From NCBI RefSeq assembly GCF_022968795.1, contig NZ_JALJRB010000002.1:186001-250000 (forward strand): a DNA stretch of 64,000 nt. Reading direction: 5' to 3'. The notes below the pieces were generated by a model. It did not search any database. It saw nothing but the letters and a program-made list of their open reading frames with translations, and was not told the origin of the DNA. Made by a program: the position numbers and the translations under genes. The DNA is from Desulfatitalea alkaliphila (GTDB taxonomy: Bacteria > Desulfobacterota > Desulfobacteria > Desulfobacterales > Desulfosarcinaceae). This document shows positions 46,593 to 55,261 of this stretch, one piece after another (within the stretch, counting starts at the first letter, position 1; every line of letters starts with the position of its first letter).

Positions 46593-47214
46593 GACCGATA
46601 AAAAAACCGTCGCCCTTCTATTTGAGATTGATACAATTGCCCGGGACTTGAAACTTACCTTTTTCATTGTCGGCGCCACTGCTCGCGATATCCTGCTGCA
46701 GCATGCCCATGGTCTTCACACAACAAGAGCCACGCTGGATGTCGACATCGGCGTGTTTGTCTCTGATTGGGAGCAGTTTCGGACTTTAAAAGAAACCCTT
46801 GTGCGCACGGGAAAATTCAGTCCAACCAGGCAGGCTCAACGCCTGCTTTTCGACGACGAATTACTGCTGGATATCATTCCATTCGGCGGCATAGCAGAAG
46901 AAAACCATTCGATCGCTTGGCCGCCGGATTATGATATCCAGATGAGCGTCGCGGGTTTCCAGGAATGCTATCAGCATGCCGTTTCCGTGCAAGTAAGGGC
47001 CGAGCCTGATTTGGTCGTAAAGATCGTCTCCCTGGCAGGTCTGGCGATATTGAAGCTTGTCTCATGGGATGACAACATTGAAAGGCGTGGCAAGGATGCT
47101 GCCGACCTGTTTTTTATCATGAGAAATTTGCCACACCCGCATGAAACGTTCCGGGGCTTGGTGGGTGAAGCAAACAGGAAACCGGATGCTCGCGATCCGT
47201 TGCGCCATCTATAA
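46561..47214 (+). CDS. Nucleotidyltransferase-fold protein (AbiEii/MNT-like), possibly frameshifted
   Basis: 217 aa. The N-terminus contains FIVGATARDILL and the metal-binding TLDVDIGVFV, then LLDIIPFGG, the features of polymerase-beta-like nucleotidyltransferases used as AbiEii-type toxins. GLAILKLVSWDDNIERRGKDAADL is the helical part. The C-terminus ends sooner than expected. Another frame starting at 47186 encodes a 27-residue stretch (MLAIRCAIY, then TYDKVFEKYKKAQ) that could be the missing or a foreign tail, so a frameshift or junction near 47190 is likely. It is coupled to the preceding gene by a 32-nt overlap. Confidence 0.6.
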   Translation: MTTISHNLTGKTDKKTVALLFEIDTIARDLKLTFFIVGATARDILLQHAHGLHTTRATLDVDIGVFVSDWEQFRTLKETLVRTGKFSPTRQAQRLLFDDELLLDIIPFGGIAEENHSIAWPPDYDIQMSVAGFQECYQHAVSVQVRAEPDLVVKIVSLAGLAILKLVSWDDNIERRGKDAADLFFIMRNLPHPHETFRGLVGEANRKPDARDPLRHL

Positions 47215-47287
47215 TGGCACCTACGACAAGGTTTTTGAAAAGTACAAAAAGGCACAGGTATCGGTCTGATCAATTACTTTTTATTAA

Positions 47288-47800
47288 CAGTTTGATAATG
47301 CTCCCACCCACCACCGGAAACGCTGGGGGCGACTCTTCAACCATGTTGGCCGATCATTGAAAAATAGCGGCAGGCATCTGGATAAAACACTGACCGACCG
47401 CATTATCGCTTTTTTCGATTGGCGCTTTGTAGCCGCTGAACCGCTGGAGCTTCAGGAATTTACCTTTTGGCTGGAAGCCGAATGTCTCGATCCGGACTGG
47501 CGTTTGCAATCATACTCGAAGATTCTCGATCTTGGCCGGGGAAAAGATGTTGGACTTTCGCTTGAGGTGAGAGCTCTGAATAAACTGCTCCCGAATCACC
47601 TGGCATTGGTTGTCGAATGCTTTGCCAAAATCACGAATGCCATGGACCAAGGCACGCAGATGTATATTTCAGCCGATGAGGCCAAGCCAATTTTGAAGGC
47701 TGGCCTGACCGCTGAAGACCCTCAGGTCCGCGAAAATGCTGAACGTGCCCGGGAAAATCTGTTGCGGCTCGGCCGCTTTGATTATCTGGACGTTGAATGA
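47288..47800 (+). pseudogene. 5'-truncated C-terminal fragment of a large helical-repeat (HEAT-like) protein
   Basis: The frame is open from just after a stop at 47285 to a stop at 47798-47800, with no plausible start: an in-frame TTG at 47357 has no ribosome-binding site. The reading (RLFNHVGRSL, DKTLTDRIIAFFDWRF, EFTFWLEAECLDPDW, and the end EAKPILKAGLTAEDPQVRENAERA) looks like the C-terminal repeat region of large defence-type proteins rather than a complete small protein. The family is not certain. It sits between the nucleotidyltransferase remnant and the RhuM gene. Confidence 0.5.
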
Positions 47801-47813
47801 GGGGAAACATGCC

Positions 47814-48863
47814 ATGACTGACCGCGACAAAAAACTGATTCGCAACTCCACCGCTGAATTCCTGATTTTCACCGGTCAGGCGGGTGAACAAAACATTGAG
47901 GCCCGTTATGAGGACGAAACCATCTGGCTGACCCAGCAGTTGATGGCAGAGCTTTTTCAATCCTCTAAGCAAAATATCAGCCATCATATTCGAAGCATTT
48001 TCGATGAGGGAGAGCTGAATCCAGAGGCAACTGTCAAAAAATATTTGACAGTTCGCCAAGAGGGGAAGCGGCAGGTTCAGAGGGAGCTGGAATATTACAA
48101 TCTGGACATGATCATTTCCGTTGGCTACCGGGTCAATTCGGTGCGGGCTACCCAGTTCCGCCAGTGGGCCACACAGGTTTTGCGAGAGTTTGCCATCAAA
48201 GGCTATGTGCTGGACAAAAAGCGCATGGAAAACGGCGCGTTTCTGGGTGAGGACTATTTCGAACGCCTGTTGGAAGAGATCCGCGAGATCCGCCTCTCGG
48301 AGCGGCGCTTCTACCAGAAAATCACCGACATCTATGCCACCAGTGTCGATTACAATCGGGACGCGCCGACCACCAAGGCGTTTTTCGCCAAGGTTCAGAA
48401 CAAGCTGCATTTTGCCATCCATGGCCATACCGCTGCCGAGTTGATCCTGCAGCGGGCCGACAGCACCAAGGCCAACATGGGGCTGACCACCTGGGAAAAG
48501 GCCCCTGACGGCAAGATTCTGAAAACCGATGTTGCGGTGGCCAAAAACTATCTGGCCAAGGAGGAGCTGGAAGCTCTTGGGCGGATTGTGAATGCCTATC
48601 TTGATCTTGCCGAGGAACGCGCACTGCGCAAAATCCCCATGACCATGGAGGACTGGGCCAAGCGGCTGGACGCCTTCCTGGAGTTCACCGAGCGTGACAT
48701 TCTGCAGCACAGTGGCAAGGTAAGTGCGGATATCGCCAAGGCTCATGCCGAAAGCGAATTCGAGAAGTACCGTATCGTGCAGGATCGGCTGTTTGAAAGC
48801 GACTTTGACCGGATAGTGAAGCAGATCGAATCCGCCGGAGAGGAAAAACCGGAGAAAGAATAA
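47814..48863 (+). CDS. RhuM family protein (virulence RhuM domain)
   Basis: 349 aa. Opening IWLTQQLMAELFQSSKQNISHHI, then TVKKYLTVRQEGKRQVQRELEYYNLDMIISVGYRVNS, and RERRFYQKITDIYATSVDY-type stretches (seen as LSERRFYQKITDIYATS) match RhuM, a protein often found in islands near restriction or toxin genes. The C-terminal half is helical. Start at ATG 47814 has GAGGGG upstream. Function is unknown; in some genomes it accompanies anti-phage or TA modules. Confidence 0.85.
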   Translation: MTDRDKKLIRNSTAEFLIFTGQAGEQNIEARYEDETIWLTQQLMAELFQSSKQNISHHIRSIFDEGELNPEATVKKYLTVRQEGKRQVQRELEYYNLDMIISVGYRVNSVRATQFRQWATQVLREFAIKGYVLDKKRMENGAFLGEDYFERLLEEIREIRLSERRFYQKITDIYATSVDYNRDAPTTKAFFAKVQNKLHFAIHGHTAAELILQRADSTKANMGLTTWEKAPDGKILKTDVAVAKNYLAKEELEALGRIVNAYLDLAEERALRKIPMTMEDWAKRLDAFLEFTERDILQHSGKVSADIAKAHAESEFEKYRIVQDRLFESDFDRIVKQIESAGEEKPEKE

Positions 48864-48870
48864 ACGGCCT

Positions 48871-48991
48871 ACTTGAGGGGTGACTTGGGGGGGGTGACTT
48901 GGGGGGTGAAACTTGCGACAAACTCGCGACACGGCTTGCGACATGCCCTGGCTCACCGATCAAGAACCGACCAAGTAACCGATCAAGTAAA
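48871..48991. repeat. Direct repeat R1 (paired with 61325-61429)
   Basis: Imperfect copy of a block beginning ACTTGAGGG, holding CGACA-type 11-bp repeats (CTTGCGACA, CTCGCGACA, CTTGCGACA) and CATGCCCTGGCTCA, then AAGTAACCGATCA and GTAAAT. R1 contains a 14-nt duplicated GGTGACTTGGGGGG segment. The other copy lies 12.4 kb downstream; each precedes a start codon by a few tens of bases. Confidence 0.75.
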
Positions 48992-49008
48992 TTTCTGGAA
49001 GTGAGTTT

Positions 49009-49794
49009 ATGACGCATCCTGCGTTCCAACGCTATATCGGCATCGACTATTCCGGCGCGGAAACACCGGATGCCAGCCTGAAAGGGCTCCGGGTTTACGA
49101 GGCCAGCCGCGAGTCTGAGCCAGTAGAGGTGGAACCGCCGCCCAGCCCGTGCAAATACTGGACCCGGCGCGGCTTGGCGGAATGGCTGGCGGAACAGCTA
49201 TCCGGGGATGTGCCGACCATCGTTGGTATCGACCACGGCTTTTCCTTTCCCCTGCGGTATTTCGAGGTCCATTGGCTGGAACCGGATTGGCCGACCTTCC
49301 TTGATGATTTCCAGAAACACTGGCCGACCGATGCCGAGCACACCTACGTCGATTTCATTCGCCTCGGTTTAATGGGCGAGGGCGAGGCCCGTTCCGGCAG
49401 CGCCCGCTGGCGGCGGATAACCGAGGAACGGGCCGGGGCCAAGTCGGTCTTTCACTTCGACGTGCCCGGTTCGGTGGCCAAATCGACCCATGCCGGATTG
49501 CCCTGGCTTCGGTATCTGCGCAATCAGCTCTGTGAGCGGGTCCATTTCTGGCCCTTCGATGGCTGGGAAATTCCTGCCGGCAAATCCGCGCTTGGGGAGG
49601 TCTACCCGTCGTTTTGGAGCAAGAGCACTCCACGGGAGCGCCGCACGCCCGACCAGCACGATGCCTACGTCGCTGCCGCCTGGCTGCGGCAGGTTGATAC
49701 GGGTGGCAGCCTCGGTAAATTTCTCAAGCCGGACATGCTGCCCGGCGAATACCCCGTTGCCCAGGTCGAAGGATGGATTCTCGGCGTGATGTGA
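49009..49794 (+). CDS. DUF429-like predicted RNase H-fold protein
   Basis: 261 aa. It shows the DUF429-type layout: YIGIDYSGA near the N-terminus, IVGIDHGFSFPL, EVYPSFW and DQHDAYVAAAWL, each contributing an acidic residue as in the RNase H-like fold. A nuclease or nucleotide-processing activity is plausible but unproven. Its 3' end overlaps the end of the convergent AAA ATPase gene by 71 nt. Starts right after repeat R1. Confidence 0.6.
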   Translation: MTHPAFQRYIGIDYSGAETPDASLKGLRVYEASRESEPVEVEPPPSPCKYWTRRGLAEWLAEQLSGDVPTIVGIDHGFSFPLRYFEVHWLEPDWPTFLDDFQKHWPTDAEHTYVDFIRLGLMGEGEARSGSARWRRITEERAGAKSVFHFDVPGSVAKSTHAGLPWLRYLRNQLCERVHFWPFDGWEIPAGKSALGEVYPSFWSKSTPRERRTPDQHDAYVAAAWLRQVDTGGSLGKFLKPDMLPGEYPVAQVEGWILGVM

Positions 49795-51223
49795 CGCGAT
49801 CGATCATTTTAGGAAGCGGCACGAACCTAAAATAAGATGAGCCGCTATTTTCGGTTCGCGGCTCCATCTCCAGCAGAAACCGCCAGACCGGCGCCACCTG
49901 GATGGTGCCGAAGCCCACGGGGATGGTTTCATCGGTGCGCCAGGTGACGATGGTCCCTTCAGCCACCGCCAGTTCGACCATGGCTTCGGAGAGGGATCGA
50001 ACTTCGCACTGCCTGACGCGGGGATCGGCCAGGGAGGCGCAGACCTGGACCAGCATTACGGCTCGTTCTTGGCCCGGCGCTGTCGGCAGCAGCGCGACAA
50101 GGTCCACCTCCCGGCCCGTTTTGGTCTTGTGGTAGAAGATCTCCGGCGTCACCCGGCGCAGCGCGGTGAACACCATATTCTCCAGCAGACTGTCGCGGTT
50201 GGTGAGGATGCCGGAGCTGACCGAGGCCGCAAGGGCGTGATCGATGCAATAGACCTTGCGGGGATTGACGCTGATCCGGGTCGGCGAGCTGGAAAAGATG
50301 TTCACGCTGAACAGCAACCCGGCATCCTCGAACCAGGCGAGCCAGTCGACCACCGAGCTTTTGCGCACCCGGTGGCCGAGGGACTTCAGGAAGTCGGTCA
50401 GGTGACTGACGGCGTAAAAGGAGCCGGTGTTGTCCGCCAGCCAGTGTGCCAGATCGATCACCGCCCGAGGGTGGGAGATGTTGTGGTGGCCGATGATGCT
50501 GGCGATAATCGCATTCCAGTTCGCCTGATGGGCTTCGATGCGCTGGCGCTGGTCGAGGCCGTTCACACCGGGGAAGCCGCCGACCTGCCAGAAGTTCTCG
50601 AATGCCTTCTGGATGGTCAGCCGCTGCATGTTGGAGAGCGGGCCGTCGCTCTCGATGCCCTTGCCGTCGAGGAACTCACGGAACGAAAGCGGCAAGATCT
50701 CCCAGGAGACGATCCGGCCGGTCAGCGGGCTGGCGGTGTCCTCATCCGGTGAGGGCAGCAAGGAACCGGCCACGGTGACCTCGCACTTTTCGGTGCGCGT
50801 CAAGCGGCCGATGAAGAGCGGCCAGTGCGGGAGCGCCTGCACCTCGTCGAAAAAGCAATGAACCGTCTCGCTGCCGCGCTTCTGCGGGTGGAGCTCGAAG
50901 TACGCCTCCAGGATGAGGTCCGGGTTTTCGTGCCGCAGCCAGTAAAGCCGGTCATCGGCCAGGTCGAGAGAGAGGATGTTCTCAACGGGAACCCCGCTCT
51001 CGATCAACTGCCGGATGCGCTGGCGCAGCAAGGCGGTCTTGCCGCTCCCCCTGACGCCGGTGACCACCGAGACCTTGCCCGGCAGATTGCCAATGGTGAC
51101 ACGCCGGGGAAGCAGGCCGCCCGACGGTTCAAGGTTCTGGTATTCGCGGATGATTTGTTTCAGGCATTCGATCATGGCATGGCCCGGTGCTCCCTGTTCA
51201 TTTTGGCAACCGGTGTCATTCAT
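49724..51223 (-). CDS. AAA ATPase with DUF4143 domain
   Basis: 499 aa. Walker A GVRGSGKT, Walker B HCFFDEVQ, the sensor region VTVAGSLLPS, then PLSFREFL and the DUF4143 region REVDLVAL...VQVCASL. Such proteins are common accessory genes of unknown function. The last 35 residues, after FLLEMEPR, do not resemble the family and run over a palindromic motif and the end of the DUF429-like gene, so the 3' end may have been displaced by a rearrangement. The start could be M17 (51175), where family similarity begins (MIECLKQIIREYQ). Confidence 0.82.
   Translation of the reverse strand: MNDTGCQNEQGAPGHAMIECLKQIIREYQNLEPSGGLLPRRVTIGNLPGKVSVVTGVRGSGKTALLRQRIRQLIESGVPVENILSLDLADDRLYWLRHENPDLILEAYFELHPQKRGSETVHCFFDEVQALPHWPLFIGRLTRTEKCEVTVAGSLLPSPDEDTASPLTGRIVSWEILPLSFREFLDGKGIESDGPLSNMQRLTIQKAFENFWQVGGFPGVNGLDQRQRIEAHQANWNAIIASIIGHHNISHPRAVIDLAHWLADNTGSFYAVSHLTDFLKSLGHRVRKSSVVDWLAWFEDAGLLFSVNIFSSSPTRISVNPRKVYCIDHALAASVSSGILTNRDSLLENMVFTALRRVTPEIFYHKTKTGREVDLVALLPTAPGQERAVMLVQVCASLADPRVRQCEVRSLSEAMVELAVAEGTIVTWRTDETIPVGFGTIQVAPVWRFLLEMEPRTENSGSSYFRFVPLPKMIDRVTSRRESILRPGQRGIRRAACPA
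49806..49836. repeat. TTTTAGG palindrome resembling the Fic upstream site
   Basis: Perfect 8-bp inverted repeat ATTTTAGG (49806-49813) and CCTAAAAT (49826-49833). On the minus strand the motif reads CTTATTTTAGGTTCG (49822-49836), matching CTTATTTTAGGCTCG before the Fic gene at 52929-52943. Confidence 0.65.
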
Positions 51224-51275
51224 GCTTGGCTGGTCGGAATAAGCAAGTGGTTTGTCGAAAAGGCAGACGACTCAG

Positions 51276-51313
51276 TTCGATTCCGTTTTCGGGAACCGAA
51301 CCGGCGTCCGAAA
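51276..51313. repeat. Dispersed palindromic repeat, copy A
   Basis: Arms TTCGATTCC (51276-51284) and GGGAACCGAA (51291-51300), followed by CCGGCGTCCGAAA. The whole 38 bp is nearly identical to copy B at 52201. Lies between the AAA ATPase gene and the methyltransferase gene. Confidence 0.8.
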
Positions 51314-51405
51314 TGGTTGCCGGGAACAATCCCGCTTTGCGGAAAACAGGCGCAGATGTTACATGAGAGGAAGCACGCAAACATTAATCAAGAGAGAAAC
51401 CGTGT

Positions 51406-52155
51406 ATGGATGATTTCCAATTACTCATTGATCTCCACCGGCCTGCGAAACGGCAAGGTCCAGGCGGAGACACTGAAACAAAACTGGCGATGGAGCTGGC
51501 TGGACTCGACCTGTCACGCCCGCTAAAGATTGCGGATATCGGCTGCGGTACCGGCGCATCGACCATTCTGCTGGCAAGGGAGCTGGACGCCGACATTACA
51601 GCCGTGGACTTCCTGCAGGAGTTTCTGGATGAACTGCAAATCAGAGCCAGTGAGCAGGGCGTGGCGGACAGGATCACCACGCTGAACTGTTCCATGGATG
51701 CCCTGCCGTTTGATGAGGGTGAATTCGACGTGATCTGGTCTGAAGGGGCCATCTACAATATCGGCTTCGAGGCAGGGGTCTCCACCTGGCGCCGCTTCCT
51801 GAAACCCGGAGGAAAGCTCATTGTTTCCGAGATCACCTGGCTCAGTGCCACACGACCGGCGGAGCTCCAATCCCATTGGCATTCGGAGTACCCGGAGATC
51901 GATGTCGCCTCGGCAAAGATCGGGATAGTGGAGCGGCATGGTTACAGCCCGCAGGGCTACTTTGTCCTGCCGGTGCATTGCTGGCTGGAGGATTACTATC
52001 GCCCCATGCAGAGCCGTTTTGATGCGTTTCTGGAGCGGCATGGTCACAGCAACCAGGCCAAGGCTATCGTCGATGCGGAACGGCACGAAATAGCCCTGTA
52101 TGAAAGATTCCGTGACTACTACAGCTACGGCGTTTACGTGGCGAAAAAGGTGTGA
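51406..52155 (+). CDS. Class I SAM-dependent methyltransferase
   Basis: 249 aa. Motif I IADIGCGTGAST, motif II-like ITAVDFLQEF, and FDVIWSEGAIYNIGF followed by FLKPGGKLIVSE are the standard class I pattern. The C-terminal half (WLEDYYRPMQSRFDAFLERHG) is helical. Similar to small-molecule methyltransferases; substrate unknown. It is bracketed by copies A and B of the dispersed palindromic repeat. Confidence 0.85.
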   Translation: MDDFQLLIDLHRPAKRQGPGGDTETKLAMELAGLDLSRPLKIADIGCGTGASTILLARELDADITAVDFLQEFLDELQIRASEQGVADRITTLNCSMDALPFDEGEFDVIWSEGAIYNIGFEAGVSTWRRFLKPGGKLIVSEITWLSATRPAELQSHWHSEYPEIDVASAKIGIVERHGYSPQGYFVLPVHCWLEDYYRPMQSRFDAFLERHGHSNQAKAIVDAERHEIALYERFRDYYSYGVYVAKKV

Positions 52156-52200
52156 GCCATGACGCCACCGGAGGCAGGATTGCTTGCCCGGGATGCTCAA

Positions 52201-52325
52201 TTCGATTCCCGTTTTGGGAACCGAACCGGCGTCCGAAAACCGGATTCGAAGTTGTTGCGGTTCGTCGCCAGGTATCCGGTTTTACTGCAAACCCGTCACC
52301 CTCGTCCGGTGCCGGGAAATCGAGG
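52201..52325. repeat. Dispersed palindromic repeat, copy B
   Basis: Arms TTCGATTCCC (52201-52210) and GGGAACCGAA (52216-52225), spacer GTTTT, then CCGGCGTCCGAAA. A second conserved block CAAACCCGTCACCCTCGTCC (52288-52307) followed by GGAAATCG is shared with copies C and D. Confidence 0.82.
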
Positions 52326-52886
52326 AAGAAAATCGTTTCTCTGGTCGGGTTGTCGGGAAGTGGTTGTGGGATATGACTTCGGCGTTTATTATCAAGGAGT
52401 TGCGAGGAGCACGGGCTTTGAGACTGTTTTGCGGTAGGTCGTCGTTCCCTCCGATTTTGCCGGTCTGAGAGCTAACGCAAATCGGACTCACCTGGAAAAC
52501 GCAAAAATTATTCACCCCGATTTCCCGCGTTTCCGACCTCCCGCCGACACCGCCTCACACCGAAATCCCGATTTTACAATGGGTTGTGCTTCAAGGACCG
52601 TTCAAGACGAGTTCGCGAGATTTTTCGGAGGGGCAGAGAAAACGCACGTCCGAAAGTGACCTCGAAAAGGAAATGGGATTGAAACAGCATTTCCCGACCC
52701 CGGAGAATGCCCATTCCGACCAACGGCCCGAAAGCCTTTGATACCAAGGGCTTTCCGGCAACCGAAAAATCGGAGCCGTGGTTGTAAATTTTTTCCGCTT
52801 TAGCATATGCGTCGCAACGTCGAACGCTCGTCTGAGGAAATCGAAGTGGCCGTTCAGGAAATCCGCTTGATTTTTCCTTCCTGGTC

Positions 52887-52943
52887 CTTTATTTTAGGAT
52901 GTGCAGCGAAAGTAAAATAAAGACGAACCTTATTTTAGGCTCG
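52887..52943 (+). promoter_or_regulatory. AT-rich palindromic operator candidate before Fic
   Basis: A perfect 10-bp inverted repeat CTTTATTTTA (52887-52896) and TAAAATAAAG (52913-52922) is followed by CCTTATTTTAGG (52928-52939), 15 nt before the Fic ATG. TTATTTTAGG occurs twice as a direct repeat. A Fic protein with a winged-helix end could bind its own promoter here; inference. Confidence 0.5.
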
Positions 52944-52954
52944 AGGCAGGCAGG

Positions 52955-54124
52955 ATGAAGCGAGAACTCCAAGGTAGATACGTGACCATATCGACGGTGG
53001 GTGAGAAGGCCCAGGCCTTCGTGCCCGCGCCGCTGCCGCCACGTCCACCCATCGACTGGACGCCGGTGCTGCGCAGCAAGTTCGACCAGGCGCTGCTGGC
53101 CCTCGGTCGGCTGGACAGCGTCTCGACCTTGCTGCCGGACACCTCGCTGTTCCTGTACATGTATGTCCGCAAGGAGGCCGTGCTCTCCTCCATGATCGAG
53201 GGAACCCAGTCGTCCCTGTCGGATCTGCTGCTGTTCGAGCTGGACCAGGAACCCGGCGTGCCACTGGATGACGTGCGGGAGGTCAGCAATTATGTCGCCG
53301 CCCTTGACCATGGCCTGCGTTTGCTGGAGGAAGGGCTGCCACTGTCGCTGCGGCTGTTCCGCGAGATTCATGGCGTGCTGCTGACCAAGGGTCGTGGCAG
53401 CAATCAGACCCCGGAGGAGTTTCGTCGCAGCCAGAACTGGATCGGCGGCACCCGGCCGGGCAACGCGGCCTTCGTTCCGCCTCCGGCCGAAGAGGTACTG
53501 GAGTGCATGAGCAAGCTGGAGCTCTTCCTCCATGACCAGCCGGAGCCGACCCCGGTGCTGCTCAAGGCGGCACTGGCCCATGTGCAGTTCGAGACGATCC
53601 ACCCGTTCCTCGACGGTAACGGCCGTCTGGGTCGTCTGCTGATCGCGCTGCTGTTGTTTGAGCAGAAGGTGCTGCGGGAGCCGATGCTCTACCTCAGCCT
53701 CTATTTCAAGACGCACCGACAGTATTATTACGAGCTGCTCACCAATGTCCGTCTGACCGGAGATTGGGAAGCCTGGCTCGATTTCTTTGCCGAGGCCGTG
53801 ATCGTCACCGCCACCCAGGCTGTGGAAACGGCCCAGCAGCTTCTCGACCTGTCGAACCAGGACCGCGACAAGATCAGCGGCCTCGGACGGGCGGCGGCAT
53901 CCACCCTGCAGGTCCACCGGGCGCTTATGGAGCATCCCATCGCCACCTCGGGCTCGCTGGTGGAGAAGACCGGCATCACTTCAGCCACGGTCAACAAGGC
54001 GCTCGGTCACCTGGAGCAGCTTGGCATCGTCAAGGAGCTGACCGCCCAGAAACGCAACCGACTGTTCAGCTATGCGGGCTATATCGAGATCATGAGTCGC
54101 GGCACGGAACTGCCGGGCAGGTAG
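52955..54124 (+). CDS. Fic family protein (class II, with winged-helix C-terminus)
   Basis: 389 aa. N-terminal helix with inhibitory motif S78xxxE82G83 (SSMIEG), then the Fic core ending in HPFLDGNGRLGR with catalytic His216. The C-terminal part (about 300-389) is a winged-helix (HPIATSGSLVEKTGITSATVNKALGHLEQLGIV). This is the SoFic-like layout: AMPylation or related transfer, held in check by the internal inhibitory helix. Its upstream AT-rich palindromes suggest autoregulation. Repeat copy C follows the stop. Confidence 0.9.
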   Translation: MKRELQGRYVTISTVGEKAQAFVPAPLPPRPPIDWTPVLRSKFDQALLALGRLDSVSTLLPDTSLFLYMYVRKEAVLSSMIEGTQSSLSDLLLFELDQEPGVPLDDVREVSNYVAALDHGLRLLEEGLPLSLRLFREIHGVLLTKGRGSNQTPEEFRRSQNWIGGTRPGNAAFVPPPAEEVLECMSKLELFLHDQPEPTPVLLKAALAHVQFETIHPFLDGNGRLGRLLIALLLFEQKVLREPMLYLSLYFKTHRQYYYELLTNVRLTGDWEAWLDFFAEAVIVTATQAVETAQQLLDLSNQDRDKISGLGRAAASTLQVHRALMEHPIATSGSLVEKTGITSATVNKALGHLEQLGIVKELTAQKRNRLFSYAGYIEIMSRGTELPGR

Positions 54125-54526
54125 GCCAATTCGATTCCTATTTTCGGAATCGAATCAGATTCGTTGGGATGCTTTTCTTGGTATCCGCTCCCGTTGCAAA
54201 CCCAGCATCCTCGTCCGGAGCTTGGAAATCGGGGGAGAAAAGTTGCTTCCCGGGTGAGAACTTGGGGCGTGACTCGGCTTCCGGTGTGAAGCCCTTTGTT
54301 TTCAATGTTTTACGGGGTAGATTGAGGTCGGAGACTGAGTTGCGGTCGAGAGCTGTTTGCTCCAGCCACGGCCCTGGTTGAAAAATTGGCCGGGTTGCGG
54401 AAGAAGTCGGCCCTCAAGACGGCGGCCGGAAGGAAAACGCAGAAATACCTGCGGATAACACCCGGCCCCAGGAAAACACGATCCCGGAAAGACGGAGGTT
54501 CACGGCAGGAAGATTTGAGGCAGGAA
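54125..54526. repeat. Dispersed palindromic repeat, copy C, within a 400-bp gap
   Basis: Perfect arms TTCGATTCC (54130-54138) and GGAATCGAA (54146-54154) begin 5 nt past the Fic stop. The second block CAAACCCAGCATCCTCGTCC (54197-54216) is then followed by GGAAATCG. The rest of the gap, to the end of the Doc gene, holds no gene I can support. Confidence 0.78.
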
Positions 54527-54916
54527 TCAGGTTGGTTTCGACCATGTGCGGATGAACACAGCGACTTGCGCTTTGTCCATTTCACTGCGGGCCACCGCCA
54601 GCACCATTTCTGCGAAGTCATCCTCGGAGGCGTGGAGTTCGAACCCGTTCAAAGCAAGAAAAACAAGCGCCGCTACCGCTCCAACCCGTTTGTTGCCGTC
54701 CACGAAAGGATGGTTCTTCACCAGGTGGAAAAGATAGCTTGCAGCCATCTCGTAAATATCCGTGTGCAGAAACTCGCCGCCATAGGTTGCCGGCGGCATG
54801 CCGAGAGCAGACTTCAAAAGATCAATGTCCCGAATACCGGGTGCACCACCGTAGCGTGCGATCTGGTCCTGGTGAATCAAAAGTACTTCGGGCAAGCTGA
54901 GAAATTTCGGGACCAT
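54527..54916 (-). CDS. doc: Doc toxin (death-on-curing, Fic/Doc fold)
   Basis: 129 aa. The motif NHPFVDGNKRVGAVAALVFL is the Doc version of the Fic motif (HxFx(N/D)GNKR), with DIYEMAASYLFHLVKN before it. Doc phosphorylates EF-Tu. The start is 3 nt after the stop of the small AbrB-type gene, so the two form a TA operon. It differs from the classical Phd partner. Confidence 0.9.
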   Translation of the reverse strand: MVPKFLSLPEVLLIHQDQIARYGGAPGIRDIDLLKSALGMPPATYGGEFLHTDIYEMAASYLFHLVKNHPFVDGNKRVGAVAALVFLALNGFELHASEDDFAEMVLAVARSEMDKAQVAVFIRTWSKPT

Positions 54917-54919
54917 GGT

Positions 54920-55147
54920 TTATTCCGAAAGCTTTTTCAGGGCCTTGGGATACTGTTTGTTCACCTTATCCAGGGTGGCTTTAAAGGTTGTGTCCCTGCC
55001 GGCGTCCTTCACCGGGGAAAGGATAAGCACCTGCCCGTCGGTGGAAACGTCAAAAGGCGTTTCGGAGTCCGCACCAATGAGCTCCAGGACTGGCTTCTCG
55101 ATTACCAGCGCCAAGCTGTTGCCATGCTTGGTCAGGGTTTTGATCAT
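54920..55147 (-). CDS. AbrB/MazE-type antitoxin
   Basis: 75 aa. IKTLTKHGNSLALVIEKPVLELIG is the swapped-hairpin AbrB DNA-binding domain; the C-terminal tail VNKQYPKALKKLSE would bind the toxin. AAGGAGG precedes the ATG at 55147. Doc normally pairs with Phd; an AbrB-type antitoxin is a recognised alternative. Confidence 0.85.
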   Translation of the reverse strand: MIKTLTKHGNSLALVIEKPVLELIGADSETPFDVSTDGQVLILSPVKDAGRDTTFKATLDKVNKQYPKALKKLSE

Positions 55148-55261
55148 GATTTGAACCTCCTTGGTCGGTATATACAATGTTGCTACAAAGATATAACGAA
55201 AAGACAGCCCTGTCAAGATCTGTGTTTGATTCATTTTCGATATAATTCAAGATCAAGGTCT

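Larger units (their letters stand above)
52156..52954. other. Long intergenic region between methyltransferase and Fic
   Basis: About 800 bp with no credible gene. It contains repeat copy B (52201-52325), possibly a longer degenerate extension of it to about 52440, and at its end the Fic upstream motifs. The central stretch 52450-52870 has short scattered open frames that look fortuitous. Confidence 0.6.

Noticed and set aside
52591-52806. Short minus-strand open frame in the methyltransferase-Fic gap
   Set aside because: No ribosome-binding site or recognisable sequence; composition looks random.
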